Assembly: GCF_004923295.1 (NCBI RefSeq)
Contig: NZ_CP039636.1
Span: 470,001 to 534,000, forward strand
Origin: Azospirillum sp. TSH100
GTDB taxonomy: Bacteria; Pseudomonadota; Alphaproteobacteria; Azospirillales; Azospirillaceae
DNA length: 64,000 nucleotides
Direction of reading: 5' to 3'
The number at the start of each line of letters is the position of its first letter. Position 1 is the stretch's first letter. The translations under genes were made by a program, and so were the position numbers. Positions 1-13,500 of the stretch are shown here, in pieces. The notes beneath the pieces are model-generated. The model was not told the origin of the DNA. It did no database searches and saw only the letters and a list, made by a program, of their open reading frames with translations.

Positions 1-1239
1 CAGCAACTCGCCCGGTCCGACGCTCAGCGACAGGCCGCTCAGAATCTCCGGTCCGCGGTCGTAGGCGAAGCGGACCGCGTCCATCTCGATGGAACCGGCG
101 GCCGGCGGCGTGGCGAGCGAGCGCTCGCTTTCCGCCATGCCGCCGCTGTGCCGCTGCGGAGCGGCGCCGTCCGCCCCGACCTCCAGCAGGACATGGCCGA
201 TGCGGCGCAGGGCCAGCGACACCGACTGGTAACGGACCCAGCGGTCGAACAGCGCCTGCACCGGCTGGACGCAGCGACCGGCCAGCATGGAGCAGGCGGT
301 CAGCACGCCCGTGGTCATCGCCCCGTCGATCACCGACACGCTGCCCAGCAGCACCACCAGCATCATCGTCGCCTGCGCCAGCGTGGCGGCGACGACGGAG
401 GCCGAGCCGCTGAGCCGGGCGACGGCGAAATCCTCCTCGCTGCACCCCTGTTGCAGGCGTTCGTGGCGGCGCAGCAGGCCGGCCTCGGCCCCCAGCCCCT
501 TCACGGTGTGGACGCCGCCCAGCACCTCGCTGATGAAGTTCAGGCGCCGCTCCTCCAGCGTGTGGCGGCTTTCCAGCGCCCGGCGCATCCGCCGTCCCAG
601 CACGGCGCCGACGATCAGGAACAGAGCCAGCACCGCCACTGGGATCGCCGCCAGCCAGCCGGCCAGCAGGGCGATCAGGCCCAGGTAGAGGACGGCGAAG
701 GGGATGTCGATGGCCGATTGCAGCGCCTGGCCCGAATAGAATTCGCGTACCAGCTTGATGGCGCGGTAGACCTCGAAATGGGTGCCGATGCCCTGCTGCG
801 AGAAGGTGTTCAGCGGCATGTTCATCAGCCGGTCGATCAGCGACGCGCTCGACCGGTGCTCGATCCTCGCTCCCATCCAGGTGGTCAGAGCCGAGCGCGC
901 GACCCGCAGGATGGCCTCCATCACCGCCGCCGCGCCACAGCCGATGCCGAGCAGGAGCATGGTGCCGTAGGACTCGTTCGGCAGGATGCGGTCATAGACG
1001 TGCAGCAGGGTGACCGGCAGGGCCAGCCCGAAGATGTTCAGCGCGAAGGAGGCCAGGATCAGCATCGCCCGGTCGCGGCGCGGCCCCAGCATGCCGGACA
1101 GCAGGCGACGCGCGGCCTTCTCGGCCGCCCGGTCGCGCTTGACCTGATCGCGGTTGGCGCCATTGCGCCCGGTCCGGGCGGGCGCTGTGGCTTGGGGGGT
1201 GGGCGGGGCTGCGGCTTGCAAAACGACCAACCTGTTCAC
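1..1239 (-). CDS. Type I secretion ABC exporter (permease-ATPase), partial
   Basis: This reading frame runs off the left window edge. It encodes the membrane part of a type I secretion ABC exporter: about 40 polar residues, then hydrophobic segments (LILASFALNIFGLALPVTLL, the FAVLYLGLIALLAGW stretch, a third near VVLLGSVSVIDG), then the start of the nucleotide-binding domain (EMDAVRFAYDRGPEILSGLS), cut before the Walker A motif. Arg-Ala-Ile-Lys and FYSGQALQSAIDIPF motifs are typical of the LapB/HlyB/PrtD exporter group. No C39 peptidase-like domain precedes the membrane region in this frame. It is divergent from the giant RTX/cadherin-like gene and is probably its exporter. The membrane-fusion partner and TolC are not visible. 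The start is uncertain: GTG at 1239 is proposed, TTG at 1260 is possible, and neither has a clear ribosome binding site. Confidence 0.85.
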   Translation of the reverse strand, partial: MNRLVVLQAAAPPTPQATAPARTGRNGANRDQVKRDRAAEKAARRLLSGMLGPRRDRAMLILASFALNIFGLALPVTLLHVYDRILPNESYGTMLLLGIGCGAAAVMEAILRVARSALTTWMGARIEHRSSASLIDRLMNMPLNTFSQQGIGTHFEVYRAIKLVREFYSGQALQSAIDIPFAVLYLGLIALLAGWLAAIPVAVLALFLIVGAVLGRRMRRALESRHTLEERRLNFISEVLGGVHTVKGLGAEAGLLRRHERLQQGCSEEDFAVARLSGSASVVAATLAQATMMLVVLLGSVSVIDGAMTTGVLTACSMLAGRCVQPVQALFDRWVRYQSVSLALRRIGHVLLEVGADGAAPQRHSGGMAESERSLATPPAAGSIEMDAVRFAYDRGPEILSGLSLSVGPGELL

Positions 1240-1561
1240 GGGATTAACCGGGTACGTCAATCAACATCATAATTGCTAGTGATAGGTAAATCCGCGAATA
1301 GCAACAAAAGGCAACCGAGTGACAAAGCGTGTTGCACCCGACGCTTCCGAGCTTGCGTGAAAGCGGTGGAAACCAAGCGTTTCAAAGCAATTTTGCGCTG
1401 ATTGCCGGTCATCCTATTGCGGCCGCAGCGACAGATTCATCCTTCATGCTGTTGAAACTCATCACAGGATGTTTCTTATCACAAGCAAGTGAGGACGCTA
1501 GAACCTAGGGTCGTGACGTGTGGCGCGGTGCGATTTTGCACCCGACTTATGGAGCGGTCCG
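1240..1561. promoter_or_regulatory. Divergent intergenic region between exporter and giant adhesin
   Basis: This 322-bp gap separates two divergent genes and must hold both promoters. It is visibly more AT-rich around 1260-1310 and 1440-1485 than the coding DNA. An 11-base direct repeat, TTGCACCCGAC, occurs at 1332-1342 and 1536-1546. A ribosome binding site GGAG at 1551-1554 lies 7 bases before the ATG at 1562. No confident -35/-10 pair or known operator could be assigned. Confidence 0.5.
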
Positions 1562-4500
1562 ATGGCTGAGGAAGCGGTTCAGGAGAAGGTTCCGGCGGTC
1601 GATGATCGTCAGATCCTGGACGATCTGACCCTTCTCCAGCAGGTCGACGGCACCCGGCTGGGCGGTGTCATCCATGAGTCGAGCACCGTGCAATTGCAGC
1701 GGCCCGACGACACGCTTGGCTACGTCCAGACTGACTATCGTGGTGCCGAGGATCTGATGGTCGGCGGCGCGGTGCAGACCGGCACCGTCGTCGGCGAAGC
1801 GGTGGCCGTCACCACCGATCAGGCGGTGAACGCGCTTCTGCTGAACGGTGACGTGCTGCTTACCGAAGGCACCCGCGGCTCCGGCCCGAGCGGTCCTGAG
1901 GGGGCCGGCCCGTCGGACGGCGGACCGCGTGAAGCGGCCGGAACGGCGGCGGAACGGGCGGAGCTTCTGTCCAACGCGCGGACGACCTCGACCTACGATC
2001 CGCTCCAGGTGGCGCAGTCGGCCATTCCCATGCCCGGCACGCCCACCCAGGTGATCGACAACGGGACCGTTCCCAATGCCGAGGGGGTGACCTTCCTCCA
2101 GGGCGCCGTTGCCACCACCGACATCGCCGCCGACATCGCCACCACCGCGACGCCGGCGCAGACGGCCGTCTCCGATACGCCCAGCCTGACGGTGAACGGG
2201 GTTTCGGGTGACGAGGACAGCGCCATCGCCCTGAACATCGCCGCTGCCCTGACCGACACCGGCGGGACGGAGGTGCTGACCGTCACGCTGGCGGGCATCC
2301 CGGACGGCGCGGTTCTGCGCGACGCCTCCGGCACGGTGCTGATGGTGGTGAACGGCAGCATCGTGCTGACCGCCTCCCAGATCCCCGGCCTGACGCTGAC
2401 CCCGCCGCCCAACAGCGGCGACAGCTTCAGCCTGACGGTGACAGCCACCAGCACCGATGGCACCGCCGCGCCCGCGAGCGTCGCCGCCACCCTGCCGGTC
2501 ACCGTCAATCCGGTGTCCGACACGCCGACGCTCAGCGTCTCGGCCGTCACCGGCGCCGAGGATACGGCGATTCCGCTGACCATCAGCCCGGCGCTGACCG
2601 ACACCGACGGCTCGGAGGCGCTGACCGTCACCATCGCCGGAATTCCGGCCGGTGCGGTGCTGACCAACACGGCCGGCGACAGGCTGACCATTTCCGGCGG
2701 CTCGATCACCCTGACGCCGGGCCAGCTCGCCGGTCTGGCGATCACCCCGCCGCTGAACAGCGACGCCGACTTCACCCTGACCATCACCGCGACCAGCCGC
2801 GACGGCACCGCCGCCCCGGCCAGCACCAGCCAGCCGCTGCTCGTCACGGTGAACCCGGTGACCGACACGCCGACGCTGACCGTCGCCGCCGCGACGGGCA
2901 ATGAAGACTCCGCGATTCCTCTGACCATAACCCCGGCCCTGACCGACACCGACGGGTCGGAGACGCTGAGCGTCACCATCAGCGGCATCCCCGCCGGCGC
3001 CAGCCTCGCCAATGCGGCGGGCGATCCGCTGACGATCAGCAACGGTTCGGTCACGCTGACGCCCGGCCAACTGGCTGGCCTCAGGATCACGCCGCCGGCC
3101 AACAGCGACGTCGACTTCACCCTGACCGTCACCACGACCGCTCAGGACGGCACCGCCGCTCCGGTGAGCGTCAGCGCCCCCCTGGCGGTCACCGTCAATC
3201 CGGTCACCGACACGCCGACGCTGTCGGTCTCTGCGGCGAGCGGCAACGAAGACAGCGCCATTGCGCTGACCATCAGCCCGGCGCTGACCGACACCGACGG
3301 CTCGGAGGCGCTGAGCGTCACCATCAGTGGCATTCCGACCGGCGCCAGCCTCAAGAACACGGCGGGCGACGTGCTGACGATCAGCAACGGGTCGATCACG
3401 CTGTCGCCGGGCCAGCTCGCCGGCCTGACGATCACGCCGCCGGCCAACAGCGACGTGGATTTCACCCTGACCATCACCGCCACAGCCAGGGATGGCGGCG
3501 CCGATCCGGTGAGCGTCAGCGCGCCCTTGGCCGTTACGGTGATCCCCGTCACCGACACGCCGACCCTGTCGCTCTCCGCGGCGACCGGCAATGAAGACAC
3601 TGCCATTCCTTTGACCATCACGCCGGCGCTGACCGATCTTGACGGGTCTGAGACGCTGACGATCACCATCGCCGGCATTCCGACCGGTGCTGTGCTGACC
3701 AACACGGCGGGCGATGTTCTGACCATTTCCGGCGGCTCGATCACCCTCACGCCGGGCCAACTCGCCGGTCTGGCGATCACCCCGCCGTCGAACAGCGATG
3801 CGGACTTCACCCTGTCCGTCACGGCGACGGCAAAGGATGGCGTCGCCGACCCGGTCTCGGTGACGCAGACCCTGGCGGTGACCGTCAACCCGGTGTCGGA
3901 CACGCCCACCCTTGCCGTCACCGCCGCGCGTGGCGACGAGGACAGCGCGATCCCGCTGACGATCAGCCCGGCGCTGACCGACACCGACGGGTCGGAAACG
4001 CTGACCATCAGGATTTCCGGCGTCCCGGCCGGGGCGACGCTGAGCGCCGGCACGTCGGTCAGCGAAAGCGACGGCACCACCAGCTGGACGCTGACACCGG
4101 CCCAGCTGGCCGGCCTGAAGATCACGCCGCCGCACAACAGCGACGTCGATTTCGACCTGACCGTCACCGCGATCGCCCAGGACCGCAGCGCGCCGGTGGC
4201 GACGGCGACGCAGACCTTGCACGTCACCGTCGATCCCGTCACCGACACGCCGACGTTGAGCGTCACGGCGGCGACCGGCAACGAAGACACCGCGATTCCG
4301 CTGACGATCAGCCCGGCGCTGACCGATCCCGATGGGTCGGAGACGCTGACGATCACCATCGGCGGTATCCCCAGCGGTGCGGTGCTGACCAACACCGCCG
4401 GCAACACGCTGACCATCGCCAACGGCGCGATCACCCTGACGCCGGATCAGCTCGCCGGCTTGAAGATCACACCGCCCGCCAACAGCGACGTTGATTTCAC

Positions 4501-7500
4501 CCTGACCGTCACCGCGACCGCCAAGGACGGCGTCGCCGACCCGGTGTCGGTGACGCAGACCTTGCCGGTGACCGTTTCCGCCGTTTCCGATGCTCCCGTG
4601 CTGAGCGTTCAGGCGGCATTGGGCAGCGAGGACACGGCGATCCCCCTGACGATCAGCCCGGCCCTGACCGACACCGACGGATCGGAGGTGCTGACCGTCA
4701 CCATCGCCGGCATTCCGTCCGGTGCCGCTCTCGCCAATACGGCCGGCGATACGCTGACGATCAGCAACGGCTCGATCACGTTGACGCCGGATCAGCTCGT
4801 CGGCCTGAAGATCACGCCGCCGCTGAACAGCGACGACGACTTCACCCTGACCGTCACAGCGACCTCAAAGGATGGCAGCGCCGCTGCGGCGATCACCACT
4901 GCCCCGCTGCTGGTGACCGTCAATCCGGTGTCCGACACCCCGACCCTGTCGGTGTCCGCCGCCCGTGGTGACGAGGACACCGCCATTGCGCTGACGATCA
5001 GTCCGGCGCTGACCGACACCGACGGGTCGGAGACGCTGACCATCAGGATTTCCGGCGTCCCGGCCGGGGCGACGCTGAGCGCCGGCACGTCGGTGACCGA
5101 AAGCGACGGCACCACCAGCTGGACGCTGACACCGTCCCAGCTGGCCGGCCTGAAGATCACGCCGCCGCACAACAGCGACGTCGATTTCGACCTGACCGTC
5201 ACCGCGATCGCCCAGGACCGCAGCGCGCCGGTGGCGACGGCGACGCAGACCCTGCACGTCACCGTCGATCCCGTCACCGACACGCCGACGCTGAGCGTTT
5301 CCGCTGTCACGGGCAACGAAGACAGCGCGATCCCGCTGACGATCAGCCCGGCGCTGACCGATCTTGACGGCTCTGAGACGCTGACGATCACCATCGCCGG
5401 CATTCCGACCGGTGCGGTGTTGACCAACACGGCGGGCGACGTTCTGACCATTTCCGGCGGCTCGATCACCCTCACGCCGGGCCAACTCGCCGGTCTGGCG
5501 ATCACCCCGCCGTCGAACAGCGATGCGGACTTCACCCTGTCCGTCACGGCGACCGCCAAGGACGGCGTCGCCGACCCGGTCTCGGTGACGCAGACTCTGG
5601 CGGTGACCGTCAATCCGGTGACCGACACCCCGACCCTGTCGGTGTCCGCCGCCCGTGGTGACGAGGATACCGCGATACCGCTGACGATCAGCCCGGCGTT
5701 GACGGATACCGACGGGTCGGAGACGCTGACCATCAGGATTTCCGGCGTCCCGGCCGGGGCGACGCTGAGCGCCGGCACGTCGGTGACCGAAAGCGACGGC
5801 ACCACCAGCTGGACGCTGACACCGTCCCAGCTGGCCGGCCTGAAGATCACGCCGCCGTCGAACAGCGACGTCGATTTCGACCTGACCGTCACCGCGATCG
5901 CCCAGGACCGCAGCGCGCCGGTGGCGACGGCGACGCAGACCCTGCACGTCACCGTCGATCCCGTCACCGACACGCCGACGTTGAGCGTCACAGCGGCGAC
6001 CGGCAACGAAGACAGCGCGATCCCGCTGACGATCACGCCGGCGCTGACCGATCTCGACGGGTCGGAGACGCTGACGATCACCATCGGCGGCATCCCCGGC
6101 GGTGCGGTGCTGACCAACACCGCCGGCAACACGCTGACCATCACCAACGGCGCGATCACGCTGACGCCGGATCAGCTTGCCGGCTTGAAGATCACGCCGC
6201 CCGCCAACAGCGATGTTGATTTCACCCTGACCGTTACCGCCACGGCCAAGGACGGCGTCGCCGGCCCCGTCAACGTCAGCGAACCGCTGGTGGTCACCGT
6301 CAATCCGGTGTCGGACACGCCGACGCTGAGCGTCGCGGCGGCAAGGGGTGACGAAGACACCGCCATCCAGCTGGTCATCACGCCGGCGCTGACCGACACC
6401 GACGGGTCGGAGGTGTTGACGATCCGCATCACCGGCATTCCCGCCGGAGCGACGCTCGCCAACACGCTGAACGGCACGCTGGCGGTCAGCAACGGCGCGA
6501 TCACGTTGACGCCCGATCAGCTCGTCGGCCTGAAGATCACGCCGCCGTCGAACAGTGATGTCGACTTCACCCTGTCGGTGACCGCCGTCGCCAAGGACGG
6601 CAGCGCCGTTGAGGCGACCACGACCGTGCCGCTGGTGGTGACGGTCAATCCGGTGACCGACACGCCGACGCTGAGCGTCACCGCCGCGTCCGGCAACGAA
6701 GACACCGCGATCCCGCTGTCGATCACTCCAGCATTGACCGATCTCGACGGGTCGGAGACGCTGACGATCACGATCAGCGGCATCCCGACCGGTGCGGTGC
6801 TGACCAACACGGCCGGCGACACGCTGACCATCGGCAACGGTTCGATCACGTTGACGCCCGATCAGCTCGCCGGCCTCAAGATCACCCCGCCGTTGAACAG
6901 CGACGGCATTTTCACACTGACTGTCACGGCCACCGCCAAGGATGGTGTTGCCGACCCGGTCAGCGTGACGCAGACCCTGGCGGTTACCGTCAATCCGGTG
7001 ACCGACACCCCGACCCTGTCGGTGTCCGCCGCCCGCGGTGACGAGGACACCGCCATCGCGCTGACCATCAGCCCGGCGCTGACGGATACCGACGGGTCGG
7101 AGACGCTGACCATCAGGATTTCCGGCGTCCCGGCCGGGGCGACGCTGAGCGCCGGCACGTCGGTCAGCGAAAGCGACGGCACCACCAGCTGGACGCTGAC
7201 ACCGGCCCAGCTGGCCGGCCTGAAGATCACGCCGCCGCACAACAGCGACGTCGATTTCGACCTGACCGTCACCGCGATCGCCCAGGACCGCAGCGCGCCG
7301 GTGGCGACGGCGACGCAGACCCTGCACGTCACCGTCGATCCCGTCACCGACACGCCGACGCTGAGCGTTTCCGCTGTCACGGGCAACGAAGACAGCGCGA
7401 TCCCGCTGACGATCAGCCCGGCGCTGACCGATCTCGACGGGTCGGAGACGCTGACGATCACCATCGGCGGCATTCCCAGCGGCGCTACCCTCGCCAACAG

Positions 7501-10500
7501 CGCCGGTGACACGCTGACCATCAGCAATGGCGCGATCATCCTGACGCCGGGCCAACTCGCGGGCCTGAAGATCACGCCGCCATTGAACAGCGACGGCACC
7601 TTCACCCTTAGCGTCACGGCCACCGCCAAGGATGGTGTTGCCGACCCGGTCAGCGTGACGCAGACCCTGGCGGTTACCGTCAACCCGGTGACTGATACTC
7701 CGACCCTGTCGGTGTCCGCCGCCCGCGGCGACGAGGACACCGCCATCGCGCTGACCATCAGCCCGGCGCTGACGGATACCGACGGGTCGGAAACGCTGAC
7801 CATCAGGATTTCCGGCGTCCCGGCCGGGGCGACGCTGAGCGCCGGCACGTCGGTCAGCGAAAGCGACGGCACCACCAGCTGGACGCTGACACCGGCCCAG
7901 CTGGCCGGCCTGAAGATCACGCCGCCGCACAACAGCGACGTCGATTTCGACCTGACCGTCACCGCGATCGCCCAGGACCGCAGCGCGCCGGTGGCGACGG
8001 CGACGCAGACCTTGCACGTCACCGTCGATCCCGTCACCGACACGCCGACGCTGAGCGTCACGGCGGCGACCGGCAACGAAGACACCGCGATCCCGCTGAC
8101 CATCACGCCGGCGCTGACCGATCTCGACGGGTCGGAGACGCTGACGATCACCATCGGCGGCATCCCCAGCGGTGCGGTGCTGACCAACACCGCCGGCAAC
8201 ACGCTGACCGCCAGCAATGGTTCGATCACGCTGACGCCGGCCCAACTCGCCGGCTTGAAGATCACGCCGCCGGTCAACAGCGACGACGATTTCACCCTGA
8301 CGGTCACCGCCACCGCCAAGGACGGCGTCGCCGACCCGGTCTCGGTGACGCAGACCTTGCCGGTGACCGTCAATCCGGTGTCCGACACCCCGACGCTGAG
8401 TGTTTCCGCCGCCACCGGCAATGAGGACACCGCGATCCCGCTGACGATCACCCCGGCGCTGACCGATCTCGACGGGTCGGAGGTGTTGACGGTCCGCATC
8501 ACCGGCATCCCGACCGGTGCGGTGCTGACCAACACGCTGAACGGCACGCTGACGGTCACCAATGGATCGGTCACGCTCAATCCCGATCAGCTCGCCGGCC
8601 TGAAGATCACGCCGCCGCTGAACAGCGACGACGACTTCACCCTGTCGGTGACCGCCGTCGCCAAGGACGGCAGCGCCGTTGAGGCGACCACGACCAAGCC
8701 TCTGGTGGTGACGGTCAATCCGGTGACCGACACGCCGACGCTGAGCGTCACCGCCGCGTCCGGCAACGAAGACAGCGCGATCCCGCTCGACATCCGGTCT
8801 GCCCTGACCGACACCGACGGGTCGGAGACGCTGAGCATCAGGATTTCCGGTGTTCCGGCCGGGGCCACGCTGAGCGCCGGCACCTCCGTCACCGAAAGCG
8901 ACGGCACCACCAGCTGGACGCTGACCCCGGCCCAGCTGACCAACCTGAAGATCACCCCGAAGGCCGACAGCGACGTCGATTTCACCCTGACCGTCACCGC
9001 GACGGCCACCGACCGCGGCCTGTCCCCGGTTTCGGTTCAGTCGACGCTGGCGGTCACCGTCATCGCCGTGGCCGACAAGCCGACGGTTTCCGTCACCGCC
9101 GTCTCCTATGATCTGGGCGTCGGGCAGAACGACACCTTGACCGGCACCGCCGGCAACGACACGCTGTCGGGCGGTGCGGGCAACGACACCATCCTGGGCG
9201 GCGCCGGCGACGACGTGATCTATGGCGACGGCAGCGGCACCTTCACCACCGCCCTGTCGATCACCCCGGCCGTGACCGATACCGACGGGTCGGAGTTCAT
9301 CTCCAAGGTGACGATCACCGGCGTTCCGGCCGGGGCGACGCTCAGCGCCGGCACCCTGAATGCCGACGGCAGCTGGACCCTGACCCAGGCCCAGCTGTCC
9401 GGCCTGAAGCTGACCGCGAAGGAAGGCGACACCACCCACCCCATCACCCTCACCGTCGTCTCGACGTCGGAGGAGCGGGAGAACGGCAGCACCGCCGACA
9501 GCACCGCCAAGACACTGACCATCAGCTTCACCAACACGCCGAAGGGCAACGACAGCCTGGACGGCGGCGACGGCAACGACACCATCGTCGGCGGTGCGGG
9601 CAACGATACCCTGACCGGCGGTCTCGGCGACGACAGCCTGGACGGTGGCGCCGACAGCGACCTGCTGGCCGGCGGCCCCGGCAACGACACCATTGACGGT
9701 GGTGCCGGCACCGACACCGTCACCTACGCCGCTTCCGCCACCGCCGTGAACGCGAATCTCGCGACCGGTGTCGGCACCGGCGAGGGCACCGATGTTCTGC
9801 GCAACCTGGAGAACGTCACCGGCTCGGCCTTCGACGATGTCATCACCGGCGACGGCGGGGCCAACATCCTGCTCGGCGGCGCCGGCAAGGACACCATCAC
9901 CGGCGGGGCCGGGACCGACACCATCCATGGCGGGGCGGGCGACGACCTGTCGATCTTCACCGTCGGCACCGACGGCGGCACCTCGTCCGCTCCGGAGCAG
10001 CAGGACGGCGACGCCGGCATCGACACCTTCCGGGTGATGCTGACCAGCGCCCAGCTGTCGAACGCATCGATCCTGGCCGATCTGCGCACCCTGCGCGACC
10101 GCATCGAGACGGCGGCGGCCGATACCAACGCCGCGACCAAGGACACCGACGTCGCCGGCGCAGCGACCCTGACGGCCCTTGGCATCAAGGTGGCGGATTT
10201 CGAGAAGCTGGAGCTGTATGTCGACGGCCAGCCGGTCGATGTCCGCACCGCTCTGAACTACGCCCCGACAGCGACCGCGGCGACAACCACCACCACGGAG
10301 GACAACGCCATCTCCGGCCGGCTGGCGGCGACCGATCAGGACACGACCAACCACCGCACCGATGAGACGATGACCTTCAAGGGGCCCGGCGACAACGGCC
10401 AGCCGGTGCGCCTGTCGCACGGGACCTTGGTGGTGAACGCCGACGGAACCTTCACCTACACGCCCGACGCCGATTTCAGCGGTACGGAGACCTTCTCCTT

Positions 10501-13500
10501 CACCGTCACCGACGGCTATGGCGGCACCTCCACCGCCACGCAGACCATCAAGGTGACGCCGGTCGCCGACGCCATCACCCTGACCACGCTGAACGCGCGC
10601 GGCAACGAGGATGCGGCCGGAGGCATCGCCATCGCTCCCACCATCACGCTGAGCGATATCGATGCCGCCAGCCCGGAGGCGGTGGAGACGGTCACACTGA
10701 CCATGTCGGCCTCGCAGCTGGATGTGGCCGGCGCCAAGCTCTACCTGAATGGCACGGAGCTGACGCGCAGCGGGACCACCACCTACAGCTGGACGATTCC
10801 GACCAGCGCCCTGGTTGCCGGCGGATCGGCCGGAACCTGGACGGTGTCCGGACTGAAGATCGTCACCACCCGCAACTCCGACGCCGACCTCACCTACACC
10901 CTGACGGTCGGGACCATCGACACCACCAGCGCCGGCACGGTGCGTGGCACCCAGTCGGCGACCGGCACCATCACCGTCGACGCGGTGGCCGATGCGCCGA
11001 CCGTGACCGCCGCCGCCGCCGCGACGGACGAGGACACCGCGGTCGCGCTGACCATCACCCCGGCGCTGACCGACACCGACGGGTCGGAGAGCATCGGCTA
11101 CGTCACCATCTCCGGCGTGCCGGCGGGGGCGAGCCTCAATCTCGGCACCGTGCTGAGCACCCAGGGTGACGGCAGCACCATCTGGAAGGTGAATGCGGCC
11201 GATGTCGCGAACCTGCGCCTGACCCCGCCGCATGATTTCTCCGGCACCATCACCCTCAGCGTCGTCGCGACCTCGGTCGAGCGGGAGAATGGCTCCACCG
11301 CCGATTCCGCGCCGGCGACGCTGTCGGTGACCGTCACCGGCGTCGCCGACGCCCCCATCGTCATTCCCGTGGCCGCCACTGGCCTGGAAGACACCGCCAT
11401 CCCGCTGTCCATCGACGCCCACCTGTCGGACCTGACCGGCGAGACGCTGGACCACATCACCATCACCAACCTGCCGGAAGGGGCGACGCTGTCCGCCGGC
11501 ATCCACAATGCCGACGGCAGCTGGACCCTGACCCCGGCGCAGCTGACCGGCCTGACCTTCACGCCGCCGCTGAATTATTCCGGCACGGTGACGCTGAAGA
11601 TCACCGCCACCTCGGTGGAGGGGGCGACCACCGCCACCTCGGCGCAGCAATCGCTCACCGTGACAGTCACCGCCGTCGCCGATACGCCGGTGCTGTCGGC
11701 CTCCGACGCGGTGGGGCGCGAGGACACCGCCATCCCGCTGTCGGTGGTCGCCGCCCTGACCGACCGCGACGGCTCGGAAACGCTCAGCATCCTGGTCGGC
11801 GGCGTCCCGGCCGGGGCGACGCTGAACCATGGCCATTACGACGCGACGCTCGGCAAATGGGTGCTGACCCAGGCCGACCTGAGCGGCCTGACCATCACCC
11901 CGCCGTCCAATTCCAACACCGGCTTCGACCTGACCTTCACCGCGCGGGCGACGGAAAGCTCCAACAGCGCCTTCGCCGACGCGGCGGCGGTGACCGTCCA
12001 TGTCGATGTGCAGGGCGTGGCCGACGTGGTGACGCCGAGCGGCGCATTGAGCGCCCGCGGCGACGAGGACACGGCGATCAACCTGCGGCTCGGCGATCTG
12101 GTGATGGCCGACAATGACGGGTCGGAACGCCTGTCGCTGGTCATCAGCAACCTGCCGTCGGGCTCCTGGCTGTCGCTGGCCGCCGGGCACGAGAGCGGTC
12201 TGGTCTATCTCGGCAACGGCCGCTGGTCGGTCGATGCCCAGTACCGCAACGAACTGACGCTGACGACGACGAAGGACTTCTCCGGCACCGTCGCCCTGAA
12301 GGTGGACGTCATCACCACCGACAGCAACGGCGCGCCGATCATCACGGTGAACGGCGTCACCTCCGGCGGAACGCTGAAGGAGACGCGCGACCTGACCGTC
12401 ACCGTCGATCCCAAGGCCGACGAGCCGGTGGTCTCGATCAGCGCCAGCGGGCTGGAGGACGCGGTCGGCGGCATTCCGCTGACCATCTCCGCCCTGACCG
12501 GCGACATCGACGGGTCGGAGCACATCTCGTCCATCGTCATCTCCGGCCTGCCGTCCTGGGTGACGCTGACCAGCACGGATGCTGCCGCACTGACCGACAA
12601 TCATGACGGCAGCTGGACGGTCGATCCCACCAAGCTCGGCACCCTGCGCCTGCTCGTGCCGGCAAACAACGCCGACGATTTCACCATCACCGTCAAGGTG
12701 ACGGCTGTCGATGGCACCGACAGCCTGACCAAGACCTACACCCCGACCGTCACCGTCACCGCGGTGGCCGACGCCCCGGTGTCGCACGGGGCGAACGGCG
12801 CAGTCGAGGCCTACCATGTCGACGACGTCACGGTGACGGGGGCGGTGCCGACCGATCTGGTGCTGAACCTGAACGCCTATCTTCAGGACACAGACGGGTC
12901 GGAAAAGCTGGCGGTCACCATCACCGGCGTGCCGGAAGGCACGGTGCTGTCCCATGGCCGCGACAACGGCGACGGCACCTGGACCCTGACCCCGTCCGAC
13001 TATGAAGCGGCGCTGGCCGACGGCGGGCTGAAGCTGAGCGTCAAGGACACGGCCGCCGCCGGCATCACCCATGTGGTGGCGAACGGCACCGACACCGCCG
13101 GCATGACGCTGACCGTCAAGCCCTACAGCATCGAGAGCGAGGGCGACCGCAATGTCGGCGTGTCCGACAGCTTCGAGGTGAAGTGGACCCTGTCCACCGG
13201 TGGCACCGGCGGCACCGGCGGAAGCGGCGGTACGGGTGGCACTGGCGGCACCGGTGGCACTGGCGGTACGGGTGGCTCCGGGGGAACCGATGCCGGGACC
13301 GGCGTCGGCACCGACCGGCCGTCGAGCCTCACGACGGCCGAGGATACCGCCGTCGCCCTGAGTCTCGATTCCGGACTGAACAACTGGACGGGCGTGACGG
13401 CGGTGACGCTGTCGGGCATTCCCGACGGCGCCGTCCTGAAATACTCCGACGGCACCGTGCTGGCGGTCACCGGCGGCACGGTCTCGGTGGACCCGGCGAG

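Noticed and set aside
1355..1390. Possible further copy of the TGGAACA-type repeat
   Set aside because: TGAAAGCGGTGGAAAC resembles one half, but the TGTTCCA half is missing.
2176..9075. CRISPR-like array because of regular repeats
   Set aside because: Repeats are 345 bp, in-frame, coding and without spacers.
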